From Woeseia sp. (GTDB taxonomy: Bacteria > Pseudomonadota > Gammaproteobacteria > Steroidobacterales > Woeseiaceae): a stretch of 7,228 nucleotides of DNA. Location of the stretch: assembly GCA_018701055.1 (NCBI GenBank), contig JABIUH010000031.1, positions 1 through 7,228 on the forward strand. Reading direction: 5' to 3'. A model generated the notes under the pieces. That model was not told where the DNA came from. It made no database searches and saw only the letters and a list, made by a program, of their open reading frames with translations. This document shows positions 1-5,103 of the stretch, piece after piece. Both the position numbers and the translations under genes were made by a program. Position 1 is the stretch's first letter; the number at the start of each line of letters is the position of its first letter.

Positions 1-180
1 CGTAAATAAATCCTGGACGACTTTCATTCCGACTTCGGCCGCCCTGGCGCCGTCAGAATGTCCGCCCATGCCATCGAATACCAGCATGATCGCGGCATCC
101 TCACCAACCACGACTGCGGCCCGGTCCTGGTTGTCCGTGCGATCACCTACCGCAGATACTTTGGCGTACTCGATTTTCAT
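1..180 (-). CDS. PP2C-family Ser/Thr protein phosphatase, N-terminal fragment (cut by window edge)
   Basis: Reading the minus strand from ATG at 180-178 gives 60 uninterrupted residues before the window ends, so only the N-terminus is visible. It carries two hallmarks of the PP2C/PPM family: GDRTDNQDR (residues 12-20), matching the family motif in which the Asp of N-x-D binds metal, and VFDGMGGHSDGARAAE (34-49), with the metal-binding Asp36-Gly37. The family dephosphorylates phospho-Ser/Thr using two Mn/Mg ions, and bacterial members often reverse Hanks-type kinases. No signal peptide or membrane segment lies in the visible part, so it is probably cytosolic. The start is preceded by only a weak Shine-Dalgarno stretch. 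The gene is divergent from yicC. A partner kinase may lie beyond the left edge, but that is inference. Family assignment is secure; substrate and gene name are not. Confidence 0.88.
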   Translation of the reverse strand, partial: MKIEYAKVSAVGDRTDNQDRAAVVVGEDAAIMLVFDGMGGHSDGARAAEVGMKVVQDLFT

Positions 181-422
181 TTCAGTTAAATCACAATTCG
201 TCTAGGACACTAAATCGCTGTCGCCCTCGCCCTCACCGGCCAGCCAGCTTAGAATAAATAATCAGATAAGAAAAACGACTGCATTCTCAAACCACTGGAA
301 TTCGGGCAGTATCCCGCCACGGCGTGTGTTTATCCGTGATGGAAACACCAGATTCGCCTTGTACTTTGAACTTTCCGTTCATAGGCAACAACCATGAAAC
401 AATCGATCAGAGGTTCCTTAAC
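181..422. other. Divergent intergenic region between the phosphatase gene and yicC
   Basis: These 242 bases hold no credible gene. An A/T-rich patch at about 250-275 could contain promoter elements for one or both directions, but I find no hexamer pair with convincing match and spacing. A small imperfect inverted repeat lies at 326-348 (GTGTT with AACAC, and TCC with GGA, around a GTGAT loop). A short GCCCTC-like tandem sits at about 223-234. A ribosome binding site for yicC (AGAGG, 409-413) closes the region. An in-frame extension of yicC reaches back to 324, but it looks non-coding (see the yicC entry). Confidence 0.6.
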
Positions 423-1289
423 ATGTTAAACAGTATGACCGGCTTTGCTCGCGCCGTTGCCGAAACACCATTCGGTACGCTGACCTGCGAGCTGCGAGCA
501 GTGAATCATCGGTATCTCGACGTGCAGTTCCGTCTACCCGAGGAATTGCGGCCCAAAGAGGTTGATCTGCGTACGAAGATCGGCAACTGCTTGTCTCGCG
601 GCAAGGTCGAGTGCTCATTTCACCTGCGGAGAAGCAGCGCCAGTTCGAGAGGACTCAATCTCAATAGCGATCTGATTCAACAGATTAGCGCGAGCATCAA
701 GGACATAACCGCAGCTATGGACGATACACGTGCGCCTGATGCGCTGGATGTTCTGCGCTGGCCAGGCGTTGTCACGGATCCGGAAATTGATGCGGAGCCG
801 TTATTTGTAGAGGCGCTGGCGATCCTGGATGTGGCATTGTCTGAAATGCAGGGGATGCGCGGCAGCGAGGGAGAGCGCATTGCCACAATGCTCGTCTCTC
901 GATTGGATGACATTGTCGTGATAGGTGCCAGCGTTCGAGAACGCATGCCACAGGTCCTGGATGCGGTTAGGGCGAAACAAAAAGAACGTATCGACAAACT
1001 CGATCTTGAGGCCGATCCGGCGCGACTTGAAACAGAGCTTGCCCTTATCGCGCAAAAACTAGACGTCGATGAAGAGCTCGATCGACTCGAAAGCCATGTC
1101 AGCGAAGTGCGCGGTGCGCTGGACAAAGATGAAGCCGTTGGACGTCGCCTTGATTTTCTTATGCAAGAGTTAAATCGCGAGGCAAACACTTTGGGTTCGA
1201 AGTCTGCCGATAAAGAAACCACCAACGCCGCGGTCGATTTGAAGGTGCTGATCGAACAAATGCGCGAACAGATCCAGAACGTCGAGTAA
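423..1289 (+). CDS. yicC: YicC family endoribonuclease
   Basis: The product is 288 residues, against 287 in E. coli YicC. It opens with MLNSMTGFAR, the family N-terminus. Other family blocks are VNHRYLDV (27-34), LRWPGVV (111-117), DVDEELDRLESH (214-225) and the C-terminal DUF1732 core GRRLDFLMQELNREANTLGS (240-259), ending in a charged helix. YicC/YloC proteins have been described as endoribonucleases, and E. coli YicC has been linked to small-RNA turnover; the protein is cytosolic. I chose ATG 423 because it aligns with the family start and has AGAGG (409-413) 9 nt upstream. An upstream in-frame ATG at 324 would add 33 residues that resemble no YicC. The stop lies 5 nt before gmk, which indicates co-transcription and probable coupling. 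A long minus-strand reading frame overlaps the gene but is a serine-rich shadow. Confidence 0.95.
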   Translation: MLNSMTGFARAVAETPFGTLTCELRAVNHRYLDVQFRLPEELRPKEVDLRTKIGNCLSRGKVECSFHLRRSSASSRGLNLNSDLIQQISASIKDITAAMDDTRAPDALDVLRWPGVVTDPEIDAEPLFVEALAILDVALSEMQGMRGSEGERIATMLVSRLDDIVVIGASVRERMPQVLDAVRAKQKERIDKLDLEADPARLETELALIAQKLDVDEELDRLESHVSEVRGALDKDEAVGRRLDFLMQELNREANTLGSKSADKETTNAAVDLKVLIEQMREQIQNVE

Positions 1290-1294
1290 AGAGT

Positions 1295-1912
1295 GTGAAC
1301 GCCGCCGGCAGCCTTTACGTAATTGCGGCCCCTTCGGGCGCGGGCAAGACCACTTTGGTCAAAGCGTTGGTCGAGCGAAACCCGGCTTTGAAATTTTCTA
1401 TTTCCTATACGACGCGCCAACAAAGAAGCAACGAAGAACACGGTCGCGACTATTTTTTCGTCGACGACCAGGTGTTTCTCAACCTTCGGGAGCGGGGCGA
1501 ACTTCTGGAATCTGCGGTGGTTTTTGACAACCACTATGGGACGAGTCGCTCACAAGTTGAAGAACATCTCGGCGCGGGGGCCAACGTCATTCTCGAGATC
1601 GACTGGCAAGGCGCGCGACAAGTGCGTGACTCGATGCCAGCGTGTGTCAGCATATTCATTCTGCCGCCATCCCGCCCTGAACTTGAACGGCGCCTGCGTG
1701 GTCGGCAAACGGATAGTGAGGCCGTGATCGCGCAACGGCTGGCGGATGCCTTGGGCGATATGTCGCATTGGGACGAATTCGACTACGTCATCATAAATGA
1801 AGATTTAGCTGAGGCCGTCGACAGGCTCGAGGCAATCTTGACCGGTGAGGGCGAACGAAACCCTGCCAGCCAAGCGATGTTGATCGAACAGATCAATAAT
1901 ATTCTGGTGTAA
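1295..1912 (+). CDS. gmk: Guanylate kinase
   Basis: This 205-residue protein (E. coli Gmk is 207) phosphorylates GMP to GDP with ATP in the cytosol and so supplies GTP and the substrates of (p)ppGpp synthesis. The P-loop APSGAGKTT spans residues 12-20. The GMP-binding segment SYTTRQQR spans 37-44, followed by HGRDYFFV (49-56). Then come HYGTSR, EIDWQGARQVR, SIFILPPS and RRLRGR, all standard for the family. The usual PGE between the arginine and the HG pair is SNE here, a mild deviation. The start is GTG at 1295, which aligns with the family N-terminus; no ATG is available nearby. Its Shine-Dalgarno is poor, and the start lies 5 nt after the yicC stop, so translation probably depends on ribosomes finishing yicC. 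rpoZ follows 77 nt downstream. Confidence 0.97.
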   Translation: MNAAGSLYVIAAPSGAGKTTLVKALVERNPALKFSISYTTRQQRSNEEHGRDYFFVDDQVFLNLRERGELLESAVVFDNHYGTSRSQVEEHLGAGANVILEIDWQGARQVRDSMPACVSIFILPPSRPELERRLRGRQTDSEAVIAQRLADALGDMSHWDEFDYVIINEDLAEAVDRLEAILTGEGERNPASQAMLIEQINNILV

Positions 1913-1948
1913 AGATGCAATTCTGCGCTAGACTGGTGGGTCTTGATT

Positions 1949-1971
1949 AAAAAAAGTGCCCGCAATGGGCA
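1949..1971 (-). terminator. Terminator-like hairpin on the minus strand, in the gmk-rpoZ gap
   Basis: On the + strand seven A residues (1949-1955) precede a 5-bp inverted repeat, TGCCC (1957-1961) and GGGCA (1967-1971), with a 5-nt loop. Read on the minus strand this is a GC-rich hairpin followed by C and seven T, the layout of a weak rho-independent terminator. No minus-strand gene ends here, so it would act only on antisense transcription entering through rpoZ. On the + strand it would be a small stem just ahead of the rpoZ ribosome binding site. The stem is short, so chance is possible. Confidence 0.35.
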
Positions 1972-1989
1972 TTCGTGGAGTAGGAATTC

Positions 1990-2271
1990 ATGGCCAGAAT
2001 TACGGTCGAAGATTGTCTCAGCAACATAGACAACATATTTGAAATGGTATTGGTTGCGGCCAAACGAGCTAGACGCGTTGCTCACGGCGCTGATGCTTTG
2101 GTTGAAGTTGAGAATGACAAACCGACAGTTGTTGCGTTGCGCGAGATTGCAGCAGGCCACATAACGCCTTCTATTCTCGAGGAAATTGAAACGCCGATGC
2201 CCGAGGAATTCATGCAGCCCGAAGCCATAGAAGAGATTCTGCCTATGCGCGGGATCTCCATCGGCGACTGA
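1990..2271 (+). CDS. rpoZ: DNA-directed RNA polymerase omega subunit
   Basis: The 93-residue product begins MARITVEDCL, then VLVAAKRARR (20-29), ENDKPTVVALREIAAGHIT, and an acidic tail, matching the omega family (E. coli 91 residues). Omega helps assemble core RNA polymerase by binding beta-prime, and in proteobacteria it contributes to the (p)ppGpp site at the omega/beta-prime interface through its N-terminal residues. The start is ATG 1990 with GGAG at 1977-1980 (9 nt away) and AGGA at 1982-1985. Residue 16 is Ile (ATA codon) where the family normally reads Asn-Arg-Phe. A weak -10-like TAGACT lies at 1929-1934 without a clear -35, so rpoZ may be read mainly from upstream. A strong terminator-shaped hairpin starts 24 nt after the stop. 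Confidence 0.96.
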   Translation: MARITVEDCLSNIDNIFEMVLVAAKRARRVAHGADALVEVENDKPTVVALREIAAGHITPSILEEIETPMPEEFMQPEAIEEILPMRGISIGD

Positions 2272-2294
2272 ACACTGCAAGAACAGCTACATCT

Positions 2295-2325
2295 GGGGGT
2301 CAGAGTAATACTCTGACCCCTTTTT
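2295..2325 (+). terminator. Strong rho-independent terminator after rpoZ, formed by palindrome copy 1
   Basis: GGGGTCAGAGTA (2296-2307) and TACTCTGACCCC (2309-2320) are perfect reverse complements around a single A. The realistic fold is a 10-bp stem with a TAATA loop. It is followed at once by five T (2321-2325). This is the classic intrinsic terminator layout on the + strand; the minus strand has no T-run after it. It would separate rpoZ transcription from spoT, at least partly. The same sequence is one half of the inverted palindrome pair described separately. Confidence 0.75.
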
Positions 2326-2377
2326 CGTATCCACCTGCAAAATAAGCAGAACCGGATCAGAGTATTACTCTGACCCC
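2296..2377. repeat. Inverted pair of near-identical palindromes (REPIN/MITE-like element)
   Basis: Copy 1 (2296-2320) is a 25-base palindrome with arms GGGGTCAGAGTA/TACTCTGACCCC. Copy 2 (2354-2377) is nearly its reverse complement: 21 bases (2357-2377) are exactly complementary to 2296-2316, followed by one mismatch (C2317 against A2356) and two further pairs. A 33-base spacer (2321-2353) separates them. Two palindromes of one family in opposite orientation is the architecture of REPIN/BIME or very small MITE elements, usually moved in trans by RAYT (Y1-family) transposases. From memory, motifs of the form GGGGTCAGAGT...ACTCTGACCCC are widely dispersed in proteobacterial genomes. No transposase gene is present in this window. 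Single-stranded DNA or RNA could fold either as two short hairpins or as one long one. Confidence 0.7.
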
Positions 2378-2389
2378 GTTACTTTTAGC

Positions 2390-2395
2390 TATGAT
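2390..2395 (+). promoter_or_regulatory. Candidate -10 element for spoT
   Basis: TATGAT matches the sigma-70 -10 consensus at 5 of 6 positions and lies just ahead of the spoT ATG (2402). A start of transcription 7 nt downstream would fall on the A of that ATG, which would give a leaderless message. The best -35-like hexamer, CTGACC (2370-2375, 4 of 6), comes from the right arm of palindrome copy 2, but its 14-nt spacing is shorter than the usual 16-18. No extended -10 TG is seen. Without an independent -35 this remains a hypothesis. Confidence 0.3.
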
Positions 2396-2401
2396 TCAGT
2401 C

Positions 2402-4558
2402 ATGGATTACGCTGCCGCCCTTTTAGCCAAACTTCCCGGTACATCGCCTCGACGTAGCAAAGACCTCCGGCGCCTAATCGAAACGCTGGAGTCCTACATT
2501 CAGGACGATCAAATCGAGCAGGTCACCAAGGCCTACGAGTTCGGTGCACTCGCACACGCGGGTCAGACCCGCATGTCGGGCGAGCCTTATATCTCTCATC
2601 CGGTCGCTGTCGCGCAGTCACTGGCAGAAATGCGCCTCGATCCACAGACGATCGTAGCCGCCATTCTTCACGACGTCGTAGAAGACACTGATATTCCTGT
2701 TTCCATACTTAAAGAAGAATTCGGTGAAGAAGTTGCGGCGCTGGTCGATGGTGTGAGCAAACTCGATCAAATGCATTTTACGAATCGAGCCGAGGCGCAA
2801 GCAGAAAGTTTTCGAAAGATGATGCTGGCGATGATCGAAGACATTCGAGTCATTCTTGTAAAGCTCGCCGATCGTCTACACAACATGTCAACGCTGGATG
2901 CAATGCCACGCGAAAAGCAGGCGCGCATTGCACGAGAAACCCTCGAAATTTATGCGCCGATTGCGAATCGGCTGGGCATCAATCATTTGAAGGTTGCGCT
3001 CGAAGATTTGGGCTTTCGGTATCTCTATCCATTTCGGTATGCCGTTCTGAAGCGGGCGCTCAAACGAAGCAAGGGTAGCCAACGACAGATCGTCAAGAAA
3101 ATTTCCGAGCGCATTCAGACCGCAATGGAAGAAGAAAATTTTTTTGGTGAGGTACATGGCCGTGAAAAGCACCTTTACAGCATCTATAAGAAAATGGCGG
3201 AGAAGAAACGCCTACTAAGCGATGTTGTAGATGTGTACGGTTTTCGTATAGTCGTCGACGACGTGAACACCTGCTATCGCCTACTAGGCATCGTCCACGG
3301 TCTTTACAAACCGATGCCGGGCCGATTCAAAGACTACATTGCCATTCCGCGCATCAATGGCTATCAATCGCTGCATACCACGTTGTTCGGTCCGAAAGGC
3401 CTACCGCTCGAGGTACAAATTCGGACCAAAGATATGGATACCGTTGCGGAAGCGGGTGTGGCCGCCCACTGGCAATACAAAGCCATCGATAAGACCACAG
3501 CGGGACCGCAGCGTCGCGCACGTGATTGGCTCTCGCATTTAGATGAGATCCAACAAACGGGAACGTCCGAAGAGTTCCTTGAAAGCGTCAAGGTGGATTT
3601 GTTCCCCGACAAAATTTATGTATTTACGCCTAAGGGTGATATTTTGCCGCTTCCCAAAGGTGCCACGGTTGTCGACTTTGCGTATGCCGTCCATACAGAC
3701 GTTGGCAACCGCTGCGTCTCCGCAAAGGTTGACCGAACTCTGGTGCCACTGCGAACGACTTTGGAAAATAGTCAGACAGTCGAAATTGTGACCGCACGAG
3801 GTGCCAAGCCCAATCCGAACTGGGTCACTTTTGTCACCACAGCCAAGGCTCGCACAGCGATTCAGAAATACATGCGCAACATGCGCTCCAGCGAATCAGT
3901 CGACCTTGGCAAGCGGCTGCTCGACCGATCGCTAAAAGACCTCGGTTCATCACTACGCAAAGTCGGAAAAGTTCGTTTGCGCGAGGCGCTGGATGAACTC
4001 GATCTGGTCGAACCTACTAATCTCTATAGCCAGCTCGGTCTTGGCGAACGACTCGCACCGCTGACCGCGCGTTTATTGATCGGCATACCGGACGACGCTG
4101 ATGACGAAACAACGACTGCAAATCTCGTCATTGCCGGTACCGAAGGCATGGTCGTTAGCTACGGCAAGTGCTGTTATCCGATCCCTGGCGATGATGTCAT
4201 GGGTTATTTGAGCTCGGGTCGCGGCGTTGTCGTTCACCGTAATACCTGCGGCAACATGATTAATTTCCGAAAGCAGCCAGAAAAGTGGCTGGCCGTGAGC
4301 TGGGAAGAGGGTATTGATAGGGACTTCTCAAGCGAAATTCAGGTGGAGACAGTGAACAAGACCGGCGTATTAGCCGAGGTTGCCGCTGTCATCGCTGCCT
4401 CTGAATCGAATATTGAGGAGGTCTCGGTCATTAACCGCCATCAGGATGTGTCGTCTATGACATTCCTCCTACAGGTCAAAAACCGGGTGCATCTGGCGCG
4501 AATTATGCGCAACGTTAAGAATATGAAAAACGCCCACCGGGTTAGTCGCGATAATTAA
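2402..4558 (+). CDS. spoT: Bifunctional (p)ppGpp synthetase/hydrolase SpoT (RelA/SpoT family)
   Basis: This 718-residue cytosolic protein controls the alarmone (p)ppGpp. The N-terminal HD hydrolase has an intact Mn site: R57, H66 (YISHP), H90-D91 with E94-D95 (HDVVED), and D157 (KLADRLHNM). The synthetase domain has GREKHLYSIYKKM (253-265), the likely catalytic D277 (VVDVYGFR) and E337 (LEVQIRT), and RFKD (308-311), the RXKD form typical of SpoT/Rel rather than the EXDD of RelA. A TGS domain lies at about 399-464, a Cys-containing region KCCYPIPGD...HRNTC at 589-616, and an ACT domain at about 642-716. Intact HD residues argue against a RelA assignment; synthetase strength cannot be judged. 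The product is about 16-20 residues longer at the N-terminus than E. coli SpoT (702). ATG 2402 is the only plausible start, since no other ATG, GTG or TTG lies ahead of the HD domain, yet it has no recognisable Shine-Dalgarno. Confidence 0.96.
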   Translation: MDYAAALLAKLPGTSPRRSKDLRRLIETLESYIQDDQIEQVTKAYEFGALAHAGQTRMSGEPYISHPVAVAQSLAEMRLDPQTIVAAILHDVVEDTDIPVSILKEEFGEEVAALVDGVSKLDQMHFTNRAEAQAESFRKMMLAMIEDIRVILVKLADRLHNMSTLDAMPREKQARIARETLEIYAPIANRLGINHLKVALEDLGFRYLYPFRYAVLKRALKRSKGSQRQIVKKISERIQTAMEEENFFGEVHGREKHLYSIYKKMAEKKRLLSDVVDVYGFRIVVDDVNTCYRLLGIVHGLYKPMPGRFKDYIAIPRINGYQSLHTTLFGPKGLPLEVQIRTKDMDTVAEAGVAAHWQYKAIDKTTAGPQRRARDWLSHLDEIQQTGTSEEFLESVKVDLFPDKIYVFTPKGDILPLPKGATVVDFAYAVHTDVGNRCVSAKVDRTLVPLRTTLENSQTVEIVTARGAKPNPNWVTFVTTAKARTAIQKYMRNMRSSESVDLGKRLLDRSLKDLGSSLRKVGKVRLREALDELDLVEPTNLYSQLGLGERLAPLTARLLIGIPDDADDETTTANLVIAGTEGMVVSYGKCCYPIPGDDVMGYLSSGRGVVVHRNTCGNMINFRKQPEKWLAVSWEEGIDRDFSSEIQVETVNKTGVLAEVAAVIAASESNIEEVSVINRHQDVSSMTFLLQVKNRVHLARIMRNVKNMKNAHRVSRDN

Positions 4559-4572
4559 CAGCGACTAATCAA

Positions 4573-4586
4573 ATACGCTCGCGTAT
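4573..4586. repeat. Small inverted repeat just after spoT
   Basis: ATACGC (4573-4578) and GCGTAT (4581-4586) are exact reverse complements separated by TC. The realistic hairpin is 5 bp with a CTCG loop. It starts 14 nt after the spoT stop. No T-run follows, so it is not a convincing intrinsic terminator; it might stabilise the 3' end of the message or mean nothing. Confidence 0.35.
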
Positions 4587-4614
4587 CACGCATGCTGGAT
4601 TGTAAACTGCACCT

Positions 4615-4641
4615 TGATTCGCACGCCTGAGAAGCGAATCA
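4615..4641. repeat. 8-bp inverted repeat upstream of ridA
   Basis: TGATTCGC (4615-4622) and GCGAATCA (4634-4641) are perfect reverse complements with an 11-nt spacer. The element is centred about 68 nt before the ridA start codon, in a position where an operator could sit. The centre-to-centre distance of the half-sites is 19 nt, roughly two helical turns, which would suit a dimeric DNA-binding protein. No T-run follows, so it is not an intrinsic terminator. The regulator, if any, is unknown. Confidence 0.4.
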
Positions 4642-4695
4642 TCCACATGCTTTACCGCGCAAGAATTAACATTATTTTTACCATCGGAGAGTCAG

Positions 4696-5076
4696 TTGAC
4701 CAAAAATATAATATCAACCGATAACGCACCCTCAGCGATCGGAACGTACTCGCAAGCTGTTAGAACAGGCAACCTCGTTTTTGTGTCCGGCCAAATTCCA
4801 CTTAATCCACAGACAATGGAAATTGTCGATGGGGATTTTGAGGCACGGGCGAGACGTGTATTCGACAGTCTTCGTGCGATATGCGAGGAAGCCGGTGGCA
4901 ATCTCGATCAGATCGTGAAACTCACAATCTATCTAACAGACCTGGGTAACTTTGCCACGGTTAACAGCGTTATGGCGGAATACTTTACAGCGCCCTTTCC
5001 GGCCCGTGCCGCCCTTGAGGTTGCTGGGCTGCCGAAGGGTGTCGACATCGAAGCGGACGCAATTCTGGCTTTGTAG
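4696..5076 (+). CDS. ridA: RidA family reactive imine/enamine deaminase
   Basis: The 126-residue product (E. coli RidA is 128) belongs to the YjgF/YER057c/UK114 family. These trimeric cytosolic enzymes hydrolyse reactive 2-aminoacrylate and other enamine/imine products of PLP enzymes to ketoacids and ammonia. Visible family blocks are STDNAPSAIGTYSQAV (7-22), FVSGQIPLNP (29-38), IVKLTIYLTDLGNFATVN (73-90) and FPARAALEVAGLPKG (101-115). The catalytic-site Arg is R104, with Y18 and E119 matching Y17 and E120 of E. coli. The position of E. coli C107 is Ala here. The start is TTG 4696: it aligns with the family N-terminus, has GGAG (4686-4689) 6 nt upstream, and no nearby ATG or GTG fits. The gene takes the place trmH has in E. 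coli. recG follows after 27 nt, so the two are likely co-transcribed. Confidence 0.94.
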   Translation: MTKNIISTDNAPSAIGTYSQAVRTGNLVFVSGQIPLNPQTMEIVDGDFEARARRVFDSLRAICEEAGGNLDQIVKLTIYLTDLGNFATVNSVMAEYFTAPFPARAALEVAGLPKGVDIEADAILAL

Positions 5077-5103
5077 CTTCAACTTCAGATCCGGCTGGTT
5101 AGA

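Noticed and set aside
359..400. Possible promoter for yicC with TTGTAC or TTGAAC as -35
   Set aside because: No acceptable -10 hexamer lies 16-18 nt downstream of either.
324..422. An upstream in-frame ATG that would extend YicC by 33 residues
   Set aside because: The added residues resemble no YicC N-terminus, while ATG 423 matches the family start exactly and has AGAGG at a 9-nt distance.
677..1534. A 285-codon open frame on the minus strand across yicC and gmk
   Set aside because: It is very rich in Ser, Arg and Ala with no recognisable domain, and it lies wholly opposite two well-identified genes. It is a by-product of their codon use.
1783..2280. A 165-codon minus-strand frame opposite the gmk end and rpoZ
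   Set aside because: No family resemblance and complete overlap with rpoZ, whose identity is clear.
2296..2377. The two repeats as the start of a CRISPR array
   Set aside because: The units are inverted rather than direct, number only two, and no cas gene is present.
2402..4558. Assignment of the (p)ppGpp enzyme as RelA
   Set aside because: The HD hydrolase residues are intact and the synthetase has RXKD (RFKD), while RelA of this group has a degenerate HD site and EXDD. The position after rpoZ also fits spoT.
4573..4586. The hairpin after spoT as a rho-independent terminator
   Set aside because: The stem is only 5-6 bp and no T-run follows on either strand.
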